The notes: generated from the letters alone by a model not told the origin. DNA of 64,000 nt from Tolypeutes matacus (GCA_026826555.1 JAKSZT010018048.1:826494-890493); one strand, 5' to 3'; shown: positions 35,805 to 48,036, counted from the first letter of the stretch. A program made the numbers and translations.

Positions 35805-36105
35805 CAAACACATATATACACATACAGACTCATGTTTAAAATGTTTGTAAAAGTTTATTTCTTGCAGTAATGTTTGAAATAGCAGAAACTGGAAATAGCA
35901 AGACTGTCTAATACTAATGATATTTTAAAATATAGAAAATCCATAATTTTTGATGATGAATATATGCTCTATTTACCCTGTTATCAAATATATAGCAAGA
36001 TATATATTTCTGAATATTTGCCTTTTATATGGTTTTGATTATTGAAATATGTAACATAGTTCATTTTTAGAAATAAGATAAAATAATATGAATTACATGA
36101 TAATA
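35805..36105 (+). repeat. Continuation of the old L1 3' end
   Basis: 35853-35930 reads TTCTTGCAGTAATGTTTGAA and AAACTGGAAATAGC, matching the L1 stretch encoding the region near the ORF2 C-terminus, and it continues from 35302 once the LTR is removed. Confidence 0.65.
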
Positions 36106-36109
36106 TAAT

Positions 36110-36573
36110 CATATGTGATATATAAAATTGTGCTCCACAAAGTTTGAGTGACAGATTCCTGGAAGAACTTGATTTAGAGAGCTTCTGAGTTTTTTCAGTG
36201 AGGTCAGGGAATCTTCCTCAAGAAAGTGATGCATGAGGGAATATCTTGAAGGACAGGTGCACGACCAGACTGCTGGGTCAGAATGAAGAGCATTCAAATA
36301 TGTCTGGGGGAAAGAGAATGGCAAGTATGTGGTGATAAGACAATACAGTGTGGCTTTAACTCTAACATTAGGGAGCATGAAATTACCTGAGGTCATGCAA
36401 GACACTAGGGCAGTATGAGTGATTTATTTTACATTCTTAAAGCAATGAAAAAGTTGTTGATTCTGTTGTAATAAGAAAGGAGACATGAACTAATTAATGT
36501 AATAACAGGTTCATTACATTACCTGTTATTTGGTTGGGACATGGAATATGGTTTGGAATTGTCTTACTCTTTC
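36110..36573. repeat. Unclassified old interspersed repeat and hairpin
   Basis: 36190-36420 resembles an ancient mammalian repeat with the word order 'gtcagggaatcttcc ... cttgaaggac ... gcattc ... gtggct ... ggtcatgcaag'. I cannot name it. A perfect hairpin follows: AATAACAGGT (36501-36510), a 10-nt loop, ACCTGTTATT (36521-36530). Confidence 0.4.
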
Positions 36574-37079
36574 TGTGGGGAGTTGGTAACTAAACAGTTT
36601 GCTCAGGCTCCAAATAAAGGAGGCCTCTGGGAGAATTTCCCCTAGAGTCTCTTGGGGGAAGTTTTCCCAGCCCTGCAGAGAGGGATCATGGGTTTGGCTT
36701 CAATTAAGCAGTCACAATGAGAATATTTAAGGTTTATTATTTACAGGTCCTCACGCCTAGCAGGTCGACCAGAGAGGTTCAGGCAGAAGTTGTCTCCATT
36801 CCAGAGCTTAGCAGAGGGTTAGCCTGCACATGGGGAAGCAGTTTCTCTATTTAAGGGGAGCTGAGGATGGGGTGCGTTACTTTTGCAAGTTTTTTTCTTA
36901 TTGGGTCTTTCAGGTGGCTTTGGCAGCAAGGGTCCTTGACCAACTGGGCCATAGGTTAAGTTTACTGCCCAGCCTCCAGGGAAGGACAGCTTATTTGTCC
37001 TGACCTAGCCTTGGATGGGCCTAGACAGCAAATAACTGATGTTCTGACTGCTCCCAGGATAAATGACCCTGGGGTGCCA
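36574..37079 (-). mobile_element. Probable 3' LTR of an endogenous retrovirus
   Basis: A segment with TG...CA ends directly downstream (in minus sense) of the env remnant. On the minus strand it has a TTAAATAGAG TATA-like box (about 36848) and an AATAAA (about 36733), in the right order for U3-R-U5. The ends are inferred from position and dinucleotides only, since no second LTR copy is in the window to align. Confidence 0.6.
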
Positions 37080-37089
37080 AGGCCTTTCC

Positions 37090-39905
37090 TGAGACTCAAT
37101 TACTTGAACAGAGGAAACGTTAAATGCTACAGGGAATGCTCAGCTCAGATATTTAAGTAAGCATTTGAGTAAGGTGGTGAGTAGGAAAATACCAAAGAGT
37201 GCACAGGGAAGAAACCCAGTCCTTAGCCAGCCACTCCAGGATGTAGGATCTATCCATGAGGACAGATTGAAAGCATTTGTTCATATGGGAATTTTGGAAA
37301 AAACTTGAGTGAGATGTATGTATTACTTCTATTTGTGTGGTAAGGTTCATATGTCCTCTTGAACCTTCCCCAGATTATTAATGTAAATGCAGCAGATGGC
37401 TCCCTGAAAGAAGCAGACTCTATGCTGCCTGGCTAGTGTGCAGTCTAAAGCCAGACAGTGGTCTAGGGCCATTTGGGCTGGGAACTCATGGGATTGCTGC
37501 ATTAGGGCTAAAGTTTCTTGGAGGTTTTGCAAGGAGTTAGCTAGAGTGGCAGGAAGATTGGTGTTAACCTGTATGATCTGTTGTGTGCCCAGTATGGAGA
37601 CACCTAACCCTGTCCCAGTGATGGATAGCAGTAGGCCTATTCCTATTATTATAGGAATTAATAATATTGCATCAGAGACTTGTGGTTGTAATCTGCTGTG
37701 GTCTTTCTGGTGTTATCTGGAGTGGGAGGTTCAGTAAGACCAGGATGAACTGGTTAGAGCAAATGAAGCTCCCCAGGTACAGGCATGGGGACAATGACTA
37801 TGGTTTGGGTAAAAGAGAAGGGTATGTACTATGAATCCAATCTGCAATGGACATCAAATATTTGATCAGGGAAGCAGAAATAAGTCAGTGTTTTCTCTGG
37901 GTGATCAGCTAATATACTGGGGTGATTGCCCATACAACTTGTGTCCTTCTGTGCAAAACAGTTATAATTCTCAATATTTAGTGGAAACCAAGACAGATGT
38001 GGAAGACTTGTACGAACCATTGGTGCCAGATTCTGGGTACTGTATTTTTAGGTGTCCTAATTGGGAACAGTTAAGCATTTTGAAGAGGGACTGCACATGA
38101 GTTATTGGGACACATGGAATATTGTCTGCCTGGTTAGTAGGTTTAGGGTTAATAGGTAAGCAAGATAGACCACAACTCAGGAAATATTGCATTCAGTTTG
38201 ATAACAGGCCAAGCAATTGTAGTACCTAAGAAAATAGGTGTTTGTTTCAGCACAGCATATAAACTAATTTGGGTTCTTTTAGGGAACTAGGGCCACAGTG
38301 ATGCTTTGAGGTACCAGGGCTTTTGTGGCTGCCTGGGGTGGCCCCACTGGAGTAGGCATGGAAGCTGGTATAAGGGAAAGCCCTGCTATTGGCATGCTTT
38401 CTGGAAGCCGACAGAACTTGAATCGAGACAAGCACTTTAGTACACAGAATGAATTCTAGACAAGGGGCATGTCTCCTGTGAGGCAGCGGAAGCAAATGTT
38501 GTTGGGGGAGGTGGTCAGATTTGGGCATCGCAATACACAGCCCTCCCATTTCCAGATTTTCTGCATATTGGTCAAAGTTATCTCACACTAGGACTGGTGC
38601 ATAGGAGTGTTTTCACAATAGAGGATGTAGCTATAAGTGTTGCATTGCATTTAAGACAAGTGGTTATCTCAGGTAGATGCCACTCTATCTTGTGTCTGGG
38701 GAATGCTAAACAGCTAAAAAATCAGTCACAGTGGGAGCTAGCATCTCATGGGTTGTAAGTACTGACTGTGAGTGAGCACTACAATCTGGAAGAATTAGAG
38801 ACCAGGTTTACAGTAGTGTTGGACAGGGGTTGTCTTAGAGATGACCCCTTGGCTGCCTCTGGTCTCACAAGGGCTGAAATCTTCTATGGTGAGCTCTTGG
38901 GTTAAGGTGATGTTATCTGTGACATTGTCATCTCTAACAGCAGCCTCATGGGCTAGGATGACATCATCTGGCAAGGTGGCTCCAGAAGGCTACTTAGAAG
39001 GGGAAGTATGGTTGGCTGTGCATTCTGATTGTCGGCATAACGTTGTGAGGTGCTTTAAAATACTTTTCTGCATCTTGTTTTGTTATTGCTCCAGTCACAG
39101 AGGCTTATCAGCCTCTCTAGGTCCCCTGGGGAACATTCTGCCAAGGCTTGAGTGGTATCATTTGGGGTGAGCATAAATGCTTCCATCTCCAGGTAGAGTA
39201 ACTTAGAAGCACACACATTACACTGAGCTAAGGATAAATCAAGGATGTTCATCCTATAATTTAAGTTCAAGCCTTTCAGGACCAACTGAGGGTCAGTGCT
39301 GCATAGCAATATCAGCCAATTTCCCTTAAACCTGGGACACCCCAAAGGTCAGTACCCTGACATTGGAATTTGGTTTACAGTAGTGGGAGCTTGATAGCAT
39401 TTAAACACTTGTTCCTTAGGTACATTTAGTGTATAGGGTCTGAACTGCCCTGCTTAGATCCAGATTTGATGGCTCTTGGAGAATAGCCCTTCTTCTAATG
39501 CTTTCCAGCAAGCTCCTTGGCCCAGTCTGGAGTGGGCTACTGGACCCAATAGGAGCCCTATGAGTCAGGTTATACATAAGATACCAAATAAGTCTATAAA
39601 CAAAGAGCATCATCATTTTATACTCAGGACCCTTTCAATGGTGCTTCATGTTGACACTGATTAGGGGACTGCTTTCATTAGCATTTCATTGGTGTATTCT
39701 TCCACCTTTGGCAGGGGTCATGCCTTGAAATTGTACCTCCATGTGGTTATTGCCTGATGTTGTTGATGTCCTTAATTTGAGGAATTCTTCTCATTGCTTA
39801 GTGACCCAAACTGTGAACTCTATGGGACCTGTATCAATGATTTCACCTTCCTGTGGGGAAGCATGCATAGGAAATGTTAGCCAGTCATCAAAATCAGCTA
39901 AGACT
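37090..39905 (-). pseudogene. Endogenous retrovirus env remnant (class I-like)
   Basis: On the minus strand, 37330-37740 is recognisable as the transmembrane envelope subunit. It shows a hydrophobic fusion-peptide-like stretch, a leucine/glutamine-rich heptad region, an immunosuppressive-domain-like segment, and the CX6CC motif (C-FFQGAI-CC near 37415-37440). The membrane-proximal and membrane-spanning region to about 37150 is frameshifted. The surface subunit occupies about 37750-39620 with many stops; cysteine-bearing pieces such as CSPGDLERL can be seen at about 39100. 39650-39905 may be the end of pol. The CX6CC plus heptad layout is typical of gamma-type (class I) envelopes. gag, most of pol and the 5' LTR are absent. 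The frame is broken in several places and no functional protein is encoded. Confidence 0.75.
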
Positions 39906-39913
39906 TCTCCTGG

Positions 39914-41155
39914 AAGCTGCCAGTTGAACCCTAAATCTCAGCAGAGTTACACCACCTACTTTCAGTTCACTGGATTTGCTCAGGACAACTATCAAAAGGA
40001 TAATGATGAACAATGCTCATCCTGAAAAACAGAGAGTACCTACAACTGCAAGCAAGACAGTTCCATCCATCTGTTCCATGGGATCTAAGCCCTCTCTCAA
40101 TTAGAATCAGAGTGGGCATCACCATCCCCAAATCCTCAAGATTGAGGAATGAATGAACATATAGGGGAAATGCAACAATGGACTAAAGTAGACTTATTAT
40201 TCTAGCCATGGAAGAGCTTACAATGTTGATATAAAGGCAGTGTTCATGAGAGGTTCTGAGGAGAGGGAGAGGGAAGAATAGGTGTAACATGGAGACATTG
40301 CAATTGTCCTGCATGAAATTGCAATGATGGATATAGGCCATCATAGAAGTTTGGCAATTTGATATAATTATGAATTCCAAAAATAGATATTGGATTACGT
40401 TTGAAAGCTGGTCTGTTAATCTGGGCATGATTAAGTCATGATTAGGATGTTGAGCCCCACCCCTTGGTGAGTGGGGGAATCAAATATAAAAGGCATGGTA
40501 AAGGACAGAGGGAGAAGTTTTGATATTGGTGTTCTGGTGAGGAAGGAGAGAAGGCCCTGGGATAGAGATGAGCCATCCGCCTGAGTGCTCACAGCTGGCC
40601 TTGTGGAGAGAGGCAAAACTGAGAGAGCCTCATAGTCTACAGCTGACCTTATGGAGGAAACAGGAGCTAAGCTGGGAGAGAAATGTAGCCCCGGGAAGAG
40701 AGGAATCCAAGAAGCCTGAACCCTGGCAAACATCGGCAGCTGTCTTGCTCCAACATGTGGCAATGGACTTTGGTGAGGGAAGACACTTATGCTTTATGGC
40801 CTGGTAACTGTGGACTTCTACCCAAAATAAATACCCTTTATAAAAACCAACCGATTTCTGGTATTTTACATCAGCACCCCTTTGGCTGATTAATAGGGCC
40901 ATTATTCATTTTGTCAAAACCTATAAATAATGTGTGGTGCAAAATTTAAACTATAATGTAAAGTGAAGACCATGGTCAGTAGCAATGCTTCAATATGTGT
41001 TCATCAATTGTAACAAATGTGCCACATTAATGAAATATGTTAATGGAGAAATGTGTGGCAGTTGTTGGTGGTGGGGTATATGAGAATCCCCCTATATTTT
41101 TGATGTATCATTTATGTAATCTAAAGCTTCTTAAAAATAGAAGTAAATTAAATTA
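39914..41155 (+). mobile_element. L1 3' UTR fragment with nested LTR
   Basis: 39914-40345 matches about 54915-55370 (GGGATCTAAGCCCTCTCTCAA; GCAATGATGGATATAGGCC). 40900-41155 matches the final part of the 3' UTR and tail (TTTATGTAATCTAAAGCTTC at about 41109). The two halves are split by an LTR at 40349-40895. Confidence 0.8.
40349..40895 (+). mobile_element. Solo LTR, ERVL/MaLR-like, copy 2
   Basis: Same family as 35308-35799: shared TGAGCCCCACCCCTTGGTG, GCCCCGGGAAGAGAGGAA and AATAAATACCCTTTATAAAA. About 55 bp longer, because of a partial internal duplication of the block containing CAGCTGGCCTTGTGGAG/CAGCTGACCTTATGGAG. The terminal dinucleotides are eroded. It sits inside an L1 3' UTR and so is younger than that L1. 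Confidence 0.85.
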
Positions 41156-42008
41156 AATTTTAAAATATAAGTTCTAAAAAATTACAAATATACAATATCA
41201 GGATGAAATGACTGAATGGCCCAACTGAGCTTATTTCATAAGTCTTCAAATTGGAATTGCTTTTGTAATCCATGAGCTTTTATATTCTGCTCACTGACAA
41301 CTCCAGTACTGCTCTAGCAAAAGGAGGGAACATAGAGCTTTAGGAGAGATAAAATGACAAAGAGAAAACCGAGTTAAAGATGTATGCATCTTTGGGAAAG
41401 ATTACTACCTTTAGGAGGTAGCTGGGAGGACATACAGAAGTTGTTGTTCACTGATTCAGAATGTTTCACTGTTATTGCAACAGTTTGTATATAGCTTTTG
41501 CTATTCTGATGGATGTGAAGAGTTTAAGAAAGAGGGATGGCATAAATTTCACATTTATAAATAGAGGTGATTTTGACAATAGTATTCATGAATGTGTACT
41601 GCTTTGAAAAGGAAAACTAATTAGGCACTCAGAAAAAAATATTTAGTATAGTTTTAATATAATCTATACAAGCATATGTCACAATTTAATCTGATAAAAA
41701 TTTCAAACATTTGCATATGCCACAAACTTTTGATATTCAATCTCTTATCATTAAAAAAAAATGTGTGCAAAATCTTGGTTGCTTAAAACAGCTCTTCATA
41801 AAATCTAATCTGTGTACCAATCACATTGGGACCTGGATAAAATGCAGATTGTCTCTGATCTAAAATGAATCAATAAAGCCCAAAAGGTGATAGTGGAGCA
41901 AGAGGCAAGAATTGGATATTCTCAAACTCATTTTTAATTATGATAATTGTTACCTAACAATAACAGAAAGTGTTTGTTAAGAAAAAAAAATAGCATCTTT
42001 TTTCTAAG
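41156..42008. other. Intergenic, no feature recognised
   Basis: AT-rich, no repeat family or coding region recognised. Confidence 0.4.
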
Positions 42009-42165
42009 CATGGATTATCTCATTGGATTTTCAAAATAAATCCCCAAGATAAATATTTTAGCTAATACATATTTTATAGATAACTAAACTGAGGGAATAG
42101 GTAGCTTTCCCACAGTTACAATACTCAAGTGATGGGTCTGGTTTTGAACCCAGTAGATTGACTGA
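42009..42165 (+). repeat. MIR SINE fragment
   Basis: Matches the MIR core: ATAGATAACTAAACTGAGGG (42077), then CCACAGTTACA, and the 3' GGTCTGGTTTTGAACCCAG (about 42136). It is an ancient mammalian SINE, diverged as expected. Confidence 0.7.
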
Positions 42166-42181
42166 AAAGACTATATCCACA

Positions 42182-42653
42182 TGTGATTGTTTGGAGGTGT
42201 ATGTACCCCAGAAAAATATGTTCTTAAACTTAATCCATTGCAGAGTGTGTGAACCCATTGTAGATAGGGCCTTTTAATGAAGTTAACTCAGTTTAGATGT
42301 GGCCCAGCTGAATCATTATGGTCTTAATCCTATTACTGGAGTCCTTTATAAGCAAAATGAAACTCAGAGAGAGATAGCCACAGAGGGAGCAGCCATAGGC
42401 TGAATGCCAAGAGAACACAGAAGAGAAGAGAAACCAACACTTTTGTGTTTTGCCATGTAACAAACTTGGGACCAAGAATTGCCAGCAGCCAGTATCATAG
42501 GATGATAGCTTTGGGGAGAATGCATCCTCTTGATGATGCCTTGATTTTGACTTCTATCTTAACCTCAAAAGTGTGAGTTAATAAATAAATTCTCTTTGTT
42601 TAACCCAAACCATTTCATGGTATTAGTTTGAGCATCCCAGGAAAACTAAAAAA
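42182..42653 (+). mobile_element. MaLR 5' LTR (MST/MLT1-like)
   Basis: Typical MaLR words in order: TACCCCAGAAAAATATGTTC, CCCATTGTAGATAGGGCC, AATCCTATTACTGGAGTCC, CTTTATAAGC, ACCAAGAATTGCCAGCAGCC, then CTTGATTTTGACTTC and AATAAATTCTC as the poly(A) signal. A related antisense LTR lies at 59285-59695. The internal region follows directly. Confidence 0.8.
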
Positions 42654-43035
42654 GATTTTGGTACCAGAAGTGGGGCACTGCTATTTGAAATATAAAAAAA
42701 TGTGGAAGTGGATTTGGAATTTGGTAATGGATAGAAGCTCAAAGAATTGTAATGTACTTGATAGAAAAAATTATAGATTGAGTTGAAGACTGTTGGTATA
42801 AATTTGAATGCTAAAGGGTCATCTGATAAGGACTTAAATCAATATTATGGATGAGTTATTGGAAACTAGAGGAAAGGTGATCCTTGTTTGAAATTCACAG
42901 ATAACTTGGCAAAATTGAGTTCTGATGTCAGATGAAAGGCAAAACTTGAAAGTGATGAACTTGGGAAATTTGCAAGCTAAGTGTGGATTGTGCAGCCTGG
43001 TTTCTTCTTCAGCTAGTAGTGAACTGAGAGATTAT
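42654..43035 (+). mobile_element. MaLR internal sequence, truncated
   Basis: Begins GATTTTGGTACCAGAAGTGG, the primer-binding-site region of MaLR/ERVL elements. It continues with AAAATGTGGAAGTGGATTTG, ATGGATAGAAGCTCAAAG and AAAGTGATGAACTTGGGAAA. It stops at about 43035, where antisense L1 begins. No coding capacity remains. Confidence 0.75.
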
Positions 43036-43443
43036 CAAATTATAGTACCTTTTATTTCAGTGAAATCCTTAATAATGTCCCCCAACATTTCATTATTTAT
43101 ATCCTCTCTCAATTTTTCTTTGTCAGCCCAGCTAAAGGTTTGTCAATTTTATCGATCTTTTCAAAGAACTAGTTGTGTTTTTTTCTATTGTTTTTTGTTT
43201 GTCAGTTTGTTTTCTATTTCATATATCTACATGCTCTTTTTTGTTATTTCCTTTCTTCTGCTGGCTTTGGGTTTAATTTGCTCTCCTTTTTCTAGTTCTT
43301 CCAAATTTGAGGTAAGTTTTCCAATTTGAAGTCTTTCTTCTTTTTTTGATGTAAGCATATAGAGCTATAAATTTCAATCTCAGAACTGCCTTCAAGGCAT
43401 CCTATAGATCTTGGTATATTGTATTTTCATTTTCATTCTTCTT

Positions 43444-43640
43444 TTTTTTATTTATTTATTTATTTATTTTTTTTATTATGGGTAAAAATCAAAATTCTCA
43501 CAATACATACAAACATTTGTAAAGTGATATATAAATATATATGCATATATGTGTATTTGCTTACAAAAATGTTATTTATATATATATATATACATATATT
43601 TTAAGAGGTGCTTAGATCACCTAAAACATTACACGGAACC
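43444..43640 (-). mobile_element. Very short 5'-truncated L1 3' end
   Basis: 197 bp flanked by a perfect 10-bp target duplication CATTCTTCTT (43434-43443 and 43641-43650). It starts with an impure TTTA-rich tail, then TTATGGGTAAAAATCAAAAT and an AT microsatellite. It matches the last part of 6584-8654 in reverse. Confidence 0.85.
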
Positions 43641-44437
43641 CATTCTTCTTAAGATGTTTCCTCACCATGCTCCTGATTTTCTCTTTAACCTCTTTGTTTA
43701 GGAGTATGTTGATTAATTTCCACATATCTGAAAATTTTCCATTTCTTTCTCTGTCAATGATTTCTAGCTTAATTCCATTGTGGTCAGAGAATATACATTG
43801 TATGTTTTCAATAGTTTTGAATTTATTGAGATTTCTTTTCTGACCCAACATATGGTCTATTCTGGAGAATGATCCATGTGCACTTGAGAAGAATGGGTAT
43901 TTTGTTTTTTGTTGGGCAAAGTGTTCTAGATATATTCATTAGGTCTAGTTGGTTTTGAATATCATTCAAGTGCAGTCCTTCCTTATTGATTTTCTGATGA
44001 CATGTACTATCTATTAAAAAGAGTGGTTTGTTAAAGTCTCCTACTAATAACCTAGAACCATCAATTTCTCTCTTAAATTCTCCCAGTATTTGCTTCATAT
44101 ATATTGGGGTTCTGATATGTTTACGTATATTTATCATTGTTACATCTTCCTATTAAATTGTCCCCTTTATCTGTACATAATAACAATCTTTGTCCCCTCT
44201 TGTTTTTTGACTGAAAGTCTATTTTATCCAATATTAATATAATCATCCTGGCTCTGTTTTGGTTCCTACTTCCATGGCATATTTTTTCCCATCTTTTCAC
44301 CCACAATGTATTTGTATTTTTTTTATTTAATTTGAGACCCTTGCAGACAGTATATAGCAGAGTCATGCTTTTTAAATTGATTTTGTCAATCTCTGTCTCT
44401 GGAGAGTTTATTTCATTTACATTTAAAGTTACTACTG

Positions 44438-44947
44438 ATTGGGTGAAGAGGTGGCTCAAATGGTTGGGGATCCATCTCCCATATGGAGGGACCTGGGTTC
44501 ACTCCCCAGGACCTCCTGGTAAAAATAAAGAAAAATATAGAAGGCATGTGGGGCACCAGGCCCTGTTAGCGGGCACGCCATCAGGCCCTGTGAGTGGGTG
44601 AGCACACAGGCCCCACATGTGGGTGCACCACCAGGCCCTGCATGTGGTCATTCCAGGCCCTGCCAAGCCATGCAGCAAGATTATGACATAACAGGAGAGC
44701 AACACAAGGGAGAGCCAAGACAAGAAGGAACAAAAAACCAGGAACTAAGGTGGAACAGGTGGCAGAATGCCTCTCTCCCACATCAGAGGTTCGCAGGATC
44801 AAATCCTGGTGAAGACAGGAAGAGAAGAATGAGAAGAGAGGGCAGGAAACAGACACAGAGAATTGCCCAGTGAATGGACACAAAAACAGCAAAAATGGGG
44901 GGAGAGGGGGTTTAAAATGGATAAAATTAAATAAATAAATCTTTTAA
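44438..44947 (+). mobile_element. tRNA-derived dimeric SINE
   Basis: Flanked by a perfect 13-bp target duplication AAAGTTACTACTG (44425-44437 and 44948-44960). The left unit has a pol III A box (GTGGCTCAAATGG) and B box (GGGTTCACTCCCC). A GC-rich middle repeats CAGGCCCTG motifs four or five times. A second unit near 44750-44815 has a B box GGATCAAATCC. It ends in an AATAAATAAAT-type tail. Left-head similarity to 60493-60659 links it to the xenarthran SINE group. Confidence 0.85.
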
Positions 44948-45589
44948 AAAGTTACTACTGCTAATACAAGGCATTTTTCTGTCATTTTGCTCTTTAGTCT
45001 TTGTAAGTCTTATATCATTTTTCCTTCACTTCTGTAAATGCTTACTTATATATTTATTTGATTTTTTTGTATTGTATCATATTACATGATTTCTCATTTC
45101 TATCTGGATATATTTTTCCAATATCTTCCTTGTGGTTACCATGGGGTTATCATTAACATCTTAATTATATAACAATCATATTTGAATTCATACCAACTTT
45201 ATTTTCATAGCATACATGTATACTTTTCCTGTACCCTCTGTCCCCCATTGTTGATAATTGTTACCACATATACCTTTGTACATTGTATGTCCAAAAACAT
45301 AAATTTATCATAACCTTGGATGCATTTGCATTTTCACACCTGCAGGAAATAAGAAGTGGAGTTAAATATGAAAAATTGCAATATTATAATACTGGTGTTT
45401 ATAATCCCCTCAATTTTTATATTCACCATAGGTCTTTATTTCTTTGTAACTTTGAATCACTTTCTAGTGATCTTTACTTGAATAACTGCCTTTAGCATTT
45501 CTTGAATGATGTGTCTTGTGGTTATGAACTCCCTCAGTTTTTCTCTGGCTGAGAAAGTCTTCATCTCCCTCCCATTTTTTAATATAACT

Positions 45590-46860
45590 TTTTATTTTTT
45601 TATTTTTTAAAAGAACCTTAGATCACATGAATGTTACACAAAAAATATAGGGTATTCCCATATGCCCTGCTCCACACTGTCCCACATTAACAGCATCCTT
45701 CACTTGTGTGGTACAATTGTTATAAATGATGAACATATATTGGAGCATTGCCACTAAGTGTGGATTATAATTTATGCTATAGTTCAAACTCTCTCCCACA
45801 CATTTTTGCAAGTTATTACAAGATATAAAATGGTCTGTATCTGTCATTATCTGTCATTGCAATGTCATTCAGGACAGTTCCAATGTCCCAGAAATGTCCC
45901 CAAATTACACAGATTTTTCCCTCTCCCTCCCCTGAGAACCTCCAGCTACCACTCTCTCTACATCCATGATAAAACTTTTTCCACTTTTAGGATCACTAGT
46001 CTACATTAGAACAACTGTAAGTCTACTCTAGTCCATTGTTCATTGTTCAATCCTGAGGATTTTGTCATGGTGATGTGCACTCCACCTCTAATTGAGAAGG
46101 GGCTTAGATACCATGGAGTAGATGGATAAGACAATCTTGCTTGCAATTGTGGACTCTCTCTGTTCCTTAGGATGGTCATTGTCTATCATCATTTCCTTGT
46201 TAGTTGTCCTGGGTAGTCCAATGAACTGGAAAGTAAGTGTTGCATCTCTGTTGAGCTTCAGGGCACATGAACAGCTCAAAGATTTAAGTCTCTTGGACAT
46301 ACACCTATCAACTCAAGTACTAATTATAGGTTCAAAGAGAGGGGAAGCAGAGCCATGTTTAGGGCAACCTCAACTCCAACTCTTCCACACTTGGGAGTGT
46401 AAATTCCAAAGTAGGGCCCATTGGCAGAGTGCCACATTCCTGAGCTGTCTGCCCTGCCTATGGTGTCTGGATGCCTCCAGAGCCCTCAAGAGCCCCACTA
46501 TTTAAGACAATCTTTACTTTTGCAGTCAATGAGATCCTGCTGGGATGTGCATAAGTGTAACCTCTGAGATGAACTCCTGACTCACTTTGAAGTCTCTTAG
46601 TCATATAAACTCATTCATTTGCCTTTACCCTTTCCCTCTGTTGATCAAAGTCTTTTTCCAGTTGTATTGCTAGTTGGTGCTTGGTAGTAATCTCTCAGTG
46701 CCAGGGAGGCTTATCCCTCGAAGTCATGTCCCTTGCCACGGGGGCAGGCAGTGCATTTATATGCTAAGTTTGGCTTAGAGAGAGGCCACATTTGAGCAAC
46801 AAGGAGGCTCTCAGGAGGTAACTCTTAAGCAACCTATAATAATAGCCTAAGGTTCATTTT
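45590..46860 (-). mobile_element. 5'-truncated L1 3' UTR insertion
   Basis: Antisense copy with a T-rich 3' end at 45580-45612, followed by ATATAGGGTATTCCCATATGC. It matches 53990-55600 in reverse order over most of its length (for example GAAGTCATGTCCCTTGCCA near 46719 against 54458). It splits an older antisense L1. Confidence 0.8.
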
Positions 46861-48036
46861 CAAAAGAAAAGGTATTGGTGTTGATGTCTTTGAGTTTCTC
46901 CTCTTTACAGTTTGTGAGTTTTTAGTAAATTCATACTCACATATTTGTCAAATTTGGGGGCATTTCAGCCATTGTATTTTCAAATATTCATTTTTCCCCT
47001 TGCTCTCTCTCTTCTTTATCTGGGACCACATAGAGCATATATTGGTGTATTTGATGGTCTCCCATAATTCCCTTATACTCTGTTTACTTTTCTACATTAT
47101 TTTTCCTATCTTCTCCACAGACAGGATAATTTCAGTTATCCTATCTTCATATTTACTGCTTCTTTCTTTTGCCTGATTAAACAGGCTTTTAGGCTGGGTT
47201 CAAGTGGGCTTGTGAACATGCCTCAGTTTGTGTTCTAATTTGTCCCATGTCCTTGTTCTCCTGAGGCTAAAGTATATCATGGGAAATAGTCTTCAAAAAT
47301 CAATTGCTTCTGGTGGGAAGATAGTATCAGATTACTCAGGCAAGGTTCAAATCTCTCACAAAAGCAATGGAGAAAAAACCAAAAGCTTCCCAAGATACCT
47401 GCTTTGAGGGTCAGCGAACCAGGACTGTGCTTCACAACTCCCAGGAGGGTGAGGGACAGAGAGATGAAAAACCTGAAACAACAAACTGTGAATTGCTAAA
47501 ACTCCTGGCTGATGGGAAAGGCTTCCCTATCCCACCCCAAGATCTTAAGTGGGGGTTTTACATCATGACATATTGTGGAGCAGAAGTCTTCCTCCATGTC
47601 AGCTGTTACAAGGGGAAAGGGAGCAGGAGTTGGTGGACTTTTCTTCAGTGAATTAGGCCAGCAGAGCCTGCTTTGGCCAGACCAAATCAAAGGAAAACAG
47701 AGTGAGATACACTTCAGTGGAAAGGTGCACCAACTAGTGCCATCCACTGGCTGGTTTGGAAATTGCATGGACAAAAACTGCCCTTGGGTCTCTCTGTGCC
47801 CTAACTACTGGGAGAAAATGTGTGCCCTGGTAGTGAGTCCTTGGAACAATTTTGATAACTTCACATTGTCAATTATAAAGACTTAGGATAAGTTGAACCA
47901 AATATCAAAGAAGAGCTATGAAAAAATAATAATAATAGGCAAGAGAGAAATTGGTCATCAGAGTAAATGCAACAATATATTCAGATAGCTAGCCATTAGT
48001 AAAATAATGACAAGCCATTGCAGGAAACAGTAAGAG

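Larger units (their letters stand above)
43036..47235 (-). repeat. Old antisense LINE-1 with nested insertions
   Basis: Plus-strand sequence is the complement of ORF2 RT start (43045-43433), ORF2 linker (43651-43860) and the endonuclease domain (43860-44437; for example CCACAATGTATTTGTATT). ORF1-proximal and 5' regions of an L1M-type element follow (44961-45589 and about 46870-47235). The nested pieces are an L1 3' end (43444-43640), a SINE (44438-44947) and an L1 3' UTR (about 45590-46860). Confidence 0.75.

Noticed and set aside
37438..40025. Plus-strand open frames across the ERV region
   Set aside because: The recognisable retroviral env similarity is on the minus strand; plus-strand frames are shadows without similarity.
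42182..43035. Intact MaLR provirus
   Set aside because: Only the 5' LTR and about 380 bp of internal sequence are present; the rest is replaced by antisense L1.
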